From Nomia melanderi (Eukaryota; Arthropoda; Insecta; Hymenoptera; Halictidae), in NCBI RefSeq assembly GCF_051020985.1, contig NC_135003.1:8921501-8985500 (forward strand): DNA of 64,000 nucleotides, in the 5' to 3' direction. This document shows positions 53,601-64,000 of this stretch, piece after piece. Numbering within the stretch: position 1 is the first letter of the stretch; each line of letters begins with the position of its first letter. The position numbers were made by a program, and so were the translations under genes. A model generated the notes under the pieces. That model was not told the origin of the DNA and did no database searches. It saw only the letters and a list, made by a program, of their open reading frames with translations.

Positions 53601-56600
53601 TAATCGGTGTTCAGATTTAGTGATCCGAATAATTGCGAGAATTAATAAGTATTTGATTATTACTCGTTGGTTTGAAATCAAAGCTACGCTGAAATGTTGA
53701 CATTGAAATTGATGTTTCTGGGGACACAATATGAACTGTGAAATGTTTTTGTTGTGCCACGAGTAAATGACATGCCGCAATGTAAGAAGTTGATTATTTT
53801 ATAAAGCTAAAACTCAAAGAGAAGGGTGTGCTACCGGTAGCGTGTTTCAGGTAGGGGTTCATCCGCATGCAAGATGAATGACACTAACTCGGCAAACTTG
53901 ATAGCCGGTCGCTCTTCTTTAAAGGAACATGTTCTAAAATGAAACGACACCCCTGGGCTTGACCTTCCAGTTGGTCACTCACTTAAGGGTATCCCACACA
54001 CACTTATGTCAAGTTTAAGGTTATATATAAAACATCGAGAGGATTTTTTACAAACTGTCAATTCGTAGTTGCGGATAAAACGCGTGAAGCATGTTCATTA
54101 CTTAAATTCACTGAATTAATTGAAATATCTCATGAATATTCCACTGTACTAAAATAAAAGCTTCACATTCATTATCGTCTGCACTACAAATAATATTGTC
54201 CAAATGTAGGAGACCTGTTTAAAAATCCATCGATAACATTAATAAATCAATTGCGCATAAAATACTCGTAATCTCTAACCGTTACACGCGTGATGTACTG
54301 ACTGCGCAATTAAAATTATTAAAACCGATGCGAGAGGTCACAGATATGTCACCAACAAATTTTAGAGAAAAATCATTTTCATTCCACAATGTAAAAAAAA
54401 GGCCGGCAGAATTACAATTCGTAAATGGCAACATTTAACGAAAAGCAAACGGTTGGAGCGCATTGCGGCGTGTAAAACGACGGGACGGACGGGGCCGGGG
54501 CGGTTGGCGGCCAGGGGGGATCGATGATATTTCAAATAATAAGCGAAACAGAAATAATGTTTTCAATTTTTATCGCCAAATCGGCGAGCGGGCGAATGGA
54601 AAACGCGGCTCGCCGACGCGTCGAGTAATTTCAAAAAATACGGGAAAAAGTGGAATGTAAATTTCCGGGATGCGCTTTGCATGAAATGAGCCGGCTCATA
54701 AATATTGGAATTTTATTCAGTAGGTACATTTCGGGAACCGGACCGTCCGGGCCGCTCGTTATAGATCGCCCCCTTTCACGAGATTGTCAAGCATTTGTTG
54801 TATTCCGGTTTTCCTTTTCGCTACGCGAAATCCATCGGCCGTTTCGTGGATTCCTTTTAATGGCGGCGGACCTCGTTTCCCTATTTCGTTCTACCCCCCT
54901 TCGGTTAGAAGCCACGGGCTCCGAGCAGATCGAATTTTTTCGTTTGCTTTTTCTTGGATTATCCTGACCCCGAGCTTAACATTTCATTATTTACGCTACC
55001 CATCGTTCTACGATGCCAGTGCTTTCCTTGTATAAACGTTTTATAATTGACAATTAAAGGGGAAAACAGTCGGATTTCTTTCTACTTTTTCATAGCAATT
55101 TGTTCACTCGATGCTCTTGCTTGCATTTTCTTGGAAAATCTTGGCCAATCGATATTTAATTACTTACGCCGCCACGCATTCTATTAAATAACTCCCGATT
55201 CCTGTACATATAAAATATAATCCTTATAATTGACAATTAGGGGCACAAGAGAAGAACTTTTCGAGTATTCTGTTATTTAAACCGTAGAACAGCTTGATTC
55301 TTTTATGTGCTCTATCTTTCGATGTTCCAAATAAACTTTCGTTCGTTTAAAGTTGTCGATTATAAGTATAAATTCCCGTGATTTCGGGCGTTTTAATGAA
55401 ATCAATTGCAGATGAAACACGTTTTTTTTCTGAACGACGTATTTTATCGAATCCGCGGCTTTAATAACAATTTCTGCGCAATCGGCTACTGCGTGAAAAC
55501 GGCAATTAGCGTTGACGGTCGATAAAGCGTTAATATACAATTTGAAATTGCGCATGTAACATGGTCAAATAAATATGACAGTCTTCCGTGAACAAATTTG
55601 TGAGTCAATCACCTAGACTGCAGGAAAATCATAAATGTACATAGTCCGGCCACTGTAGCAACACACTTGTAGCTGTTGACGCAAAATTACATCTTTTCAC
55701 GAAATCCAATTGATTGCTGTTCTAAAATTACGTTATTTTATAATACCTTTTTCCAAAATGTAACGAAAACCAATAAACGGATTTAACAATATCATGCAAC
55801 ATTTCGAAACAATACAAGATAGAACATCCTAAAACAAACGTTTTCATTGTATCCACTAGTTGACGTTCACTAATAACGTGATTTGTACAATGTAAATAAA
55901 TAAAACGTTCTTCGAACCCTACTCGAAATAACAAAATCTCGCGGCAATGAAATTCAAAGGTGCCTCGAACAATTACAAGCAGTTTCAAACATGCGTAAAC
56001 AATTTCCACTCTTAACGAAGCGAACGAATTATCTAATTACGAAGGATGCGAAGTCAACGAGTGAACGATAATTTCTCATCAGGACAGTGTTTGATGGCAA
56101 ATATCGCCGAACAACGATGGGCAAACGGTGAACGGCGGCACAGGTGGCGGCAAGATGGCCGCCAGCCGGCTGATACGATCTGTTTACAGATTCTAATAAT
56201 CCGTCGGACGATACCGACGATAAATTTCAGCGGCTCGTAAAATCGCTACGATCCGAGGGTTCGGCTCGCGCGGGCCGGGGTGCTCGCCAGGTCCTAAACT
56301 ATTTAATTCTCGTTTAAGTGCCTCCGCGACGCGGGGGAATACCTTCGGAATTGGCGGGGCAGGCGAGCCACGATCGTAACCGGCCGAAGGTGTTTCCATG
56401 GACACTTAATATCGCGGGGTAGCTATTGTAAAATTAAAAACACGACGCTTAATATCGGTCAACGCGTAAACGCGTGTCGCGTGATTGCGGCGTTACGTCG
56501 CGCCGCTCGGTCGAACGTGCAACGCTGCGCGCGAGCGCGAGGTGTATATCCGCCGGCGGGAAGGGCACGGCGGATAACGGGCGTAAAACCCGCGATTTTA

Positions 56601-57237
56601 TTGGTCGTTCGAAATGGTCAAAAAGCAGAGCGCGTGAACAGTTTACGAGAGCGTACAATTAATTAGAATAGTTCCCGTAGTGTCGTCGCCGTCACCATTG
56701 CCGTCGCAGATATCGAATAATTTTACCTTCGTATGGTCCGCAGCGGAATTTGTATTTCGGTTTGATGTGTGTCCGACGTATGTGGATTATTTCGGGAATA
56801 AATTGCGCGCGACTTCTGTGAACAGGTGATTCAATTTTTACGACGATCTTCATTACCATTTTTTGGTTGTTCCCTTTCATTCGTTTTTGGGGATTATATG
56901 AATGCTATTGATCGATGATTATCGATAGATTGGGGAAGTATGATGAATATTGGAATAATATTTATAGAATTATGTTTAAAATGTTTCTCGAACATGGGAA
57001 TGAAAAATAATCTCGATCGATACCAGTAAAAACGACAAAGTTGCTACAATTGAATCTTTTCAATTCCACAAACATCCCGAAAGCAGTGGTCCGAGGAACC
57101 AAAGCGCGCCGCGTTTCCGTTGAAATTCCGAATCAACGGCGGAATCATCAACCATTGAGCCCTTAAAACGCTGCTCCGTCCACCGATCGTGTATCGAGGC
57201 TCGTTCGACGAATTCTTGGAGCGATCGGCGAACCTAT

Positions 57238-57445
57238 TCGACGGACAGGGCAGAGGGAAAGAGAAAGGTAGAGAGAAAAAAAGGAAGAAGTGTTCGGTCG
57301 AGAACGCTCGGGAACCTCCGACGGACAAGATATGGGTACAATAAAGCCGCGTATAAAATAATTGGCTGTAAAGTTGTACGCTCTGGGGCCTCCAGGGGGA
57401 GGAAGACGAGGGCAGAGGGAGAGGGCTATAAGGGGGAGGATCCGA
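57238..57445. repeat. Purine-rich low-complexity segment
   Basis: The plus strand is dominated by G and A at 57240-57300 and again at 57388-57445, with mixed sequence between. It resembles the purine-rich blocks near 16.8 and 34.7 kb. A Ser/Leu/Pro-rich minus-strand frame through it is compositional. Confidence 0.6.
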
Positions 57446-60400
57446 GCGTGGTTCCTCCCTTTCCGTTCCGTTCCGCAGGGCCTGCACAGAAAATCCTGTT
57501 CGTGGAACGCCGCGGCAACGTCGTAAATTCCTCCGAATATTTTATTATGTGACAATTTTTATGGTAATTGTCATTATAAATTTGTTTGGATTATTTATGC
57601 CGGCTGCGTATAAAGGGCGCCAGCGCGGCGCGAGCGGGGCGAAGGGGTCCGGCTCGGTTTAGGAGAGGGTGGAGCGAGATTTTATCCCGGTCGTCGTCAG
57701 TCGAAGTTCAAGGGATCACCGAGCGTAAATCAGAACGTCGATGAGACCTTCGGGAGAGGGGGACCAGGTTCAAAGGACCTCAGGGTCCTGCGGATTGCCC
57801 GCTGAGAAATTCATTAAGCGCTCCCTCCATCGTTAATGGCATCTTCGCGCAGGAAAATTTATAAGTTTCTCGTCTGCGGCCCCGTGGACACGTGCCCGCT
57901 CGTGCATCGCCATTGTTGCTCGGCCAATAACGTATTCACGTCGATTTATTGAACGAAGTTTGCATCCTCTACATAGATCCGCGCTGGGTCCTCAACACGG
58001 GCGGAAAGGGTTGCAGAGAGGACTGGGGTTGACGGATTCCAAAGACAAGTTTGGCACAAAAGTTCGTCGAATCACCTGTTGAGAGGTTCGATCCCTCGCG
58101 TCTTGATCAGTTTACGGTCACCAGAGTCTCTAGGGGCTGGTGCGGCGAAATTCCGGTCGCGACTCCGCGGAAGCTTCCACATTTTCAGCTGATACACCTG
58201 AGAAAATCTCCGATCGAAGCAGCAAGCCTATCAACATTATTTCAGATTGCTCCTACGACAACAAGGTTATACAACAATCCAAAAACTAATTTAACGAATC
58301 AATTCGCTCGTTTATTTACAGACTGCAGTAAAAGTCACCCCTAATCTCGAGAAACCAGTCTCGTAATAATCAGAAAAAATTTGAAGACCAATCAGCTTGC
58401 CTTCAGCATCTGCTCGGTAGCCGGAACATCAGAGGGGTTAAGATCGATAGCCGGTACATCGAGGCGTCTCGATGCGAACAGTATCGGGGCGAGCGTTCGT
58501 TAGCACGGCTAAGCAGCAGATTATTTACATGACAGTCGAGTCGTCGCCCCGAAAGAGTTTCGGTGGAGTAAGGCCGAGAGTTCGGTTGACACATGGCGAG
58601 GCCGGCCGGCCAGGAATGTGCTAATGAGATCATTTAGCTGCCCCCTCTCGCCCCCAACCCTTTACACTCTTTAGCCCGCCTTCGCGTTTACACCGAGGAG
58701 TCCGAGGAGGCCAGGCTTGCTACCGGCTTGATTTACACTGGGCTTCCTCTCTCCCTCTCGTTCTCGCCGCGCTGCTCGCGCCGCACGCCTCGTTCTGGGA
58801 GTAGACATCCCCCGGAGGTTGTTAGAGAAGCTCCGGGGCCCCGGTGTTTTCTCCTCTCTCGCGCTCTCTCCCCCCTCCACTTTTTTCCCTTCCTTCCTTA
58901 CATTTTTAACGAGCCGATGCCCCACGAAATGACTTCATGCCTTCGACTTTCGTAACGACCGGGGAAGGAAGGACCCCACGCTCGCCGGAGCAAGAGAGGC
59001 CGCGTTCGCGCGCCAGAGAGCGAACAACGAGCGCGTATATAAATTAGCGTCACGTAGACTCGCGATATTAATGTCAGATGGTGCGGGATAATTATATTGT
59101 CTATTCTTCCGGCGGGCAGCCGCCGCCGGTGTTAGTTTTCCCGATAAGATAAGCCGAAGTTGGAGTGCATAGGAGCGGAGGATTTTAATTAGCGCGCGTT
59201 GCATATTATATCGCGGGGATATTTAGACCGGCCGCCCGGTATAATGGCACCCGCTTGAGAAATTAATTGGCCCCCGGGCGTAATGTAAGGACAAATCTCG
59301 CACGCTGTAATTCCCGTCGCGACGACGGGACCGTGTCTGCTGAATTATCACGCCTCGCGACAAGCTTTTTCTTCGATCGTCTCCCGTCCGCACCCCACCT
59401 CTCGTTACAATCTTGTTCTTACCGATGCGCACCGGTGCGACGGAAACCTGTTGTGAATTGTTATTCCCGGCTGCCCGAGGTGCTGGAGGTGTGTTAATGA
59501 TTCATAATTTCAATGTAACGCGGTAATTTCAATTTTCAAGTTTCATTGAATTGAAGATTGAAACTGGATAGTTCTGCTTTTTGTTTTGATAAAGTGTTAT
59601 TAGTAGAATCCAATCACTGAATTGATCACGAAGGAACGCCAGTATTATCAGGAATATTTTATACGCCTTCAATCTTGATACTAAATACAAAATAAAATAC
59701 ACTTCTCCATTTTAAAGCGTCTCCGTGCAAATGTCTTCATTCCGAGTTAGCGCGTTCCAGTCGCCGCAGATCTGCACCGTAACAATTCTTCATTAATTTC
59801 CCTCGTCAACGTGTCCCACCGTTCCCAACGAACTAAAAAATCCCGACGGCGCGTAAATTCAATAAACTTTATCTACACGGTGTCCTCGTTCTCGTCGTTT
59901 TTCATTCGTTTCATTCTGGATTTTCGGTATCATAAATCTGTTCCGCGAACAAGGACCGGCTCGCGAGTGAATATCGCGCAGACAGACGGATAATCCGTGT
60001 CCACCGGTTCTAAGTCGCCTCGTAACTCGTAATATAGTTATCAAAACGTTACGTAATCGTACGTCATCGGATTCGCGTAAATCTTACTACGACGACGGCC
60101 ACGGAGCCGGCAGCGCGCGAGCGCGGTCGCTCGTTCGAGAAATATGTCACGCGAAACCTAGGTCGAAAGCGAGTTCGCGATGAAAAAACAAAGGGCGAGA
60201 GGGTGGCTGGTCGATGGTGGCGAGGGGGGGGGGGCTGGACGGACTCTAAATCATACAACTTTTATCCGAAACATTTTTCCATTCCGCCATTGGCTCCCGA
60301 TCGAGTGGATATAATACAGGTGGACGGGCCCGTGCGCGCGTGCAGCCGTTGGATCGCCGCTACATTTTATCCGGAGGGTATAAATTTTAATGCATTTCGC

Positions 60401-63400
60401 GCGACTACGTTGTAAATGCAAAGCAAACAGCAAGAAAAATTGCAGCCGGGCCGTCTCGTTTCTGTGTACGCGCGCCTCGGTCACTTGACGAGCGCGTCCT
60501 CCCTTTGGGCGGTAAGTCGGTCATTCGTAACTGCGATGATGTACGATCGAACATCTGATAATAGGTGTAAATAATTTTCCACTTGAAAATGAGCATATTC
60601 GTTCAGACAGAAATATGCACGAGGTATTCGAATGAAAATAAAGGAACATCTGGTAGGCGTAAGTCATTTCATTTCGAGAATAGTAAAGTGATTTTTATTC
60701 TCGGAAGTTCCTCGGGTTTCGTGAAATTCATCTGACACGTGTATTTTCATCGCATCCCCTTTTCGAGTTAAACATTCCCGGGATGGAATTGGAAACGTAA
60801 CATTGAATATTTTTCGAATAATTGTAACTTCCGAGCGGCATTTTATAAAAATAATTATTGCCAGCGTCGTCGTAATATGTAAGTGTGTACGCGAAACGTG
60901 TAAATGTTGAGGGGTCGAGCGCGCTTTATAAATTACGCGAAATTAAAATATGTATTTACAGAGCGAAGTTACGGGAAACGATGCGAGCACGGGGGCGATG
61001 TAAATTGTTTCGTAGATTAGGGGATGGGGCGGGCTGGGGGAGGGTGGAGTCGGGTGTAAAATATAGTAGCGGTGCGAATACACAGTTTACGAGGTGCGCG
61101 TCGAACAAAGAGGACTGGAAGAATTCAAATTTAACGAGGAAGAATGCATGAAGAATTCAGTATCAAAGTTGGATGCACCATGATTCCTGACTCATGCAAT
61201 CTTTTTCACTACGCAACGCCGGGGAAACGTAGGTACCGGGAAATATAGGTAGGAAAGAAGCACATGGGGAATTCAGAAACGTCTAAGGGTACAATAAATC
61301 TGGACCGACCGGGATTCAATGCTGGCTGAATAGATCGAAATGCATGACGAAATCGTTGCCAGAACAAAAATATTAGAAAAAGGCACATATTATTATTGTG
61401 CTAGGTAGTAGCTGCTTATCTTAAGATTTTAGTCCAATAATTTCCTACATCCCCTATTGTATCTTATATCTATTTTGTTAATAAAATGTACATGTTTAAA
61501 CAATTCTTATGAATTGACTTGCAGAAATTAAGCAAAATATATATGCGATTAATTATATTCCGCACCACCATTTTATTTTCACCTCTTCGATAAGACTATA
61601 GTAGTTGGAAAGATACATATAAACCTACGATTGTCGCTTCTATCACATGTTTTACAGTATCCGCAACGCTGAAATTCGCGTTCCACGGAATTATCGCGCA
61701 CTTTTCATCGGCCGATCTCCTCCGCCGCTTCGTAATTCATCGACGCGGAATGCGGTATATTAATCAAACACATTGCCAGATGCCCCGGATCCCTCTGTTC
61801 CTGCATTAACTCGGACCGCTTATCGTTCCAATCGAATTCCAATAAGACAATTACAACGGGAACGGTAATCGGGAGCCGAAAGTTTCATCGGAATCATCCG
61901 GACAAGGCAAATACAAAGACGTCTGAGGTGTAGCACGCTGGCCAAAGGGGATAGGTATGCCCCCGGATGAACCGAAATCACTCCGCAGTCTTCCAACGGA
62001 AAATTGGAGCCTGTTGTCTAGGATACACGGGTATATAGACTACACCGAAGAAGAGTTCTGGCGGAACGGTAGGTGCGGGGTCAGGTTAGGTACCCCGGAG
62101 TAATTGGTCCCGTATTACATTCTTGGTGACCCCCGGAGAGTCGACGTTCAGAGGAAAGACAAGGCGTTGCTTTGTACGCTTTTATTGCTGGCGACGAGCG
62201 GACTCGACAACGGCACTGATCTCGTTGTTCCCAAAACCGGAGGGTTGGAAAAAGGGAGCATCGCGGTAGCCCGGGACGTGGACTAGTGAACTTGGACCAA
62301 AATCGCTCGCTCGTTACGATTCTGGGAACGATAATCGTTAATCGACGCGTTATAAGGTATCTGCCTTTCAAACGCGGTAAAAAACATTTTCCAAATCATG
62401 TGAGTAAGGTGTAAGGTTTATTTAGTAGAATGTAGTGCTGTTATTTGGTACCGTTGGAAAGAGTAAAGCGTACTCTTTACTGTAGAATGAAAATTATGTG
62501 TTACTATTCATAACTGTAGCGGCTACAGCAATTTTTGCTCAACATTGCTCGCGACGTGTCACGCGATCTTCACATCGGAACACTTGGAATAATTTATAGT
62601 TGGTTGACCCTGTTGTAATTTTGTATCGTTTTATATATGATATGACCGTAAATATATTTTGTAATGAATACACTATGATATAGTATTTGCTGATGATATG
62701 TAACATCTAATACAAACGTTACACAGCCAAATCAATTGTACTGAAACCGTAGGTTTGAAATAGAATTTGCAAGGCAGACGCACAACGTCGTATCGCAACA
62801 TTAGTGTCCATGAAACTTGAAAATGGAAGCCGAGCAGCGGATAAAAGGTGGACGGAGAGTATCTTTTTCAAACATTAATTTGGTATGAGGTAGGTTAGGA
62901 AACAAGACGGAGAAAGAAAAGAATTAAGCTTGTTACACGATTTATTAACGGGACGGGTATTCGTCAAAGGGTGTACCGGGTTTCATCGTCCACCCGTAAA
63001 TCCATGCAGCGTTTACAAAATTCTACGTTTTCGGTATCGCGGTAACGAAGCTTCTAATCGAATTTAACAAGCGTCCCGGGACAAATCCCGAAAGCCAAAG
63101 GCCTTGACGAGCCTCGGGGACTCACTTATTTTGGCTGCCTGCACACCGCTCTCACCCTTAAACTTTTCTGCTCGGCTGCTGCCTTGCGACGCCGATCGTT
63201 TGCCCCTTTGCTTCATGCTCGCACGCCCGTGTTTGTATCTCGACATTATTCCACATTATTCTAACCTCGAGGAAGGAGCGTCCTTCGGGCGTTAGAAGGA
63301 TTTATCTCCGAAATATCCCTCCTTGTTCGAGACTCAATATAAAGTCGACGTCTCTGAATCGTACACCTTTAGTTCGCGTTATCTCGATTGTCGTGTCGCC

Positions 63401-64000
63401 TAAATTACAATCACGATTTAATCTTAGAAAGTTCCACTCTGTAAACTAAAGACAAGTTTGTGACTTGAACTCGGTAGAATAAATATTATTATAAAATGAA
63501 TCAGTGAAAGCAGTAGAATATTTCGAAGAATCATAAATCGAATCCTAATTTCTCTTAAAAAACAAATATGTTATATGCTTGGTTCAACGTCATATTCGTT
63601 GATAAACAACTCAAGTACCCTGTATTAACTTTACAAGCAGGAAGCTCGAAAATTATTTAATATTTATTATTTTACATTATCGCTTTGTTACGAAGATACG
63701 AAGCTCGCTCGCGCAGCCAATATTAATAATCCAAAGTAATTACTCGAATGAGCCGTAAAACACGTATCGAGAAAATCCAGCATTCTTCATCAGAGTCAAG
63801 AAATATTACAAAAATTCCTCCAGCAAAGCTAGAATTATAACCCCGATAAATCGCGAGCAGATGGCGATCGCCTGAATCAAACACCTGGCTAATTAACGAC
63901 CCGATTACAGAGTGTTATTAATTGTCCCGAAAAACAGAAACCTAGAGCACCGCCGTCCAAAAAATCCCAGGTATTTTATACACACGTGCAACATACTTTT

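Larger units (their letters stand above)
46726..64000. other. Gene-free non-coding DNA
   Basis: The last 17 kb continues the mosaic of A+T-rich (about 47.9-49.4, 49.95-50.5, 50.8-51.45, 52.2-52.9, 55.0-56.0, 60.55-60.9 and 62.4-62.75 kb) and CpG-rich DNA (about 47.5-47.9, 49.5-49.9, 56.1-56.7, 57.6-58.9 and 58.9-60.5 kb). Open frames are short, overlapping and unrecognised. Small repeats are listed separately. A perfect 12-bp palindrome GCTACCGGTAGC lies at 53830-53841 and an 11-base G run at 60224-60234. I see no RNA gene. Confidence 0.6.

Noticed and set aside
56146..56163. Hairpin containing GGCAAGATG, the start of miR-31
   Set aside because: Similarity ends after the first ten bases, and the fold is a 6-bp stem with a 6-base loop formed by the GGCGGC and GCCGCC arms. 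It is not a microRNA precursor.
57609..57617. TATAAAGGG as a TATA box in a GC-rich setting
   Set aside because: No TCAGT-type initiator lies 25-35 bases downstream; the nearest is about 90 bases away. No open frame with a recognisable product follows.
58052..58095. Possible tRNA: A-box-like TGGCACAAAAG and B-box-like GGTTCGATCCC
   Set aside because: The two boxes are only 33 bases apart, too close for a tRNA, and no acceptor or anticodon stem can be drawn.
1..64000. CRISPR arrays, operons, phage or bacterial insertion sequences
   Set aside because: No regularly spaced direct repeats of CRISPR length, no closely packed co-oriented genes and no prokaryotic features were seen. The sequence character is eukaryotic.

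Overview
The window reads as eukaryotic nuclear DNA, most likely from an insect and probably a hymenopteran (bee, wasp or ant). This rests on sequence character: CpG is plentiful in the GC-rich blocks, short GC-rich islets alternate with long A+T-rich stretches, simple-sequence tracts are common, and there are short inverted-repeat transposon remnants. No diagnostic gene fixes the organism, so the assignment is an inference.

I find no protein-coding gene that I can defend. Open frames are short, overlap on both strands, often begin at non-ATG codons, and carry no recognisable domain. Several consist of translated microsatellite or G/C-rich low-complexity DNA. There are no operons, ribosome-binding sites or CRISPR arrays. 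The 64 kb is best described as a gene-poor intergenic region or the inside of a very large intron. Small exons could be hidden and cannot be excluded without homology or RNA data.

Layout. From 1 to about 25 kb there is unique-looking non-coding DNA with TA, AG, CT, G and GC tracts, a long purine-rich block at 16.7-17.0 kb, a 19-bp tandem duplication at 12.6 kb and one transposon terminus at 15.85 kb. At 25.04-25.13 kb on the minus strand lies a degraded tRNA-like sequence with intact A-box and B-box motifs, closest to tRNA-Gly. From 25 to 37 kb there are a second transposon-terminus remnant (27.1 kb), a TA microsatellite, a purine-rich block and an AC tract. At 37.22-37.41 kb is a compact inverted-repeat element bounded by TTAA. 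At 46.08-46.73 kb is a larger element with perfect 19-bp terminal inverted repeats, containing a diverged long palindrome. From 47 kb to the end there are a 14-bp minisatellite, a 16-bp palindrome able to form Z-DNA, more purine-rich DNA and otherwise featureless sequence.

No gene system can be described. The best-supported biology is small non-autonomous DNA transposons. Three loci (15.85, 27.1 and 46.1-46.7 kb) share the terminal core TATACAGNGTGT. I found no convincing new biological system; the foldback structure at 46 kb is the most interesting item.
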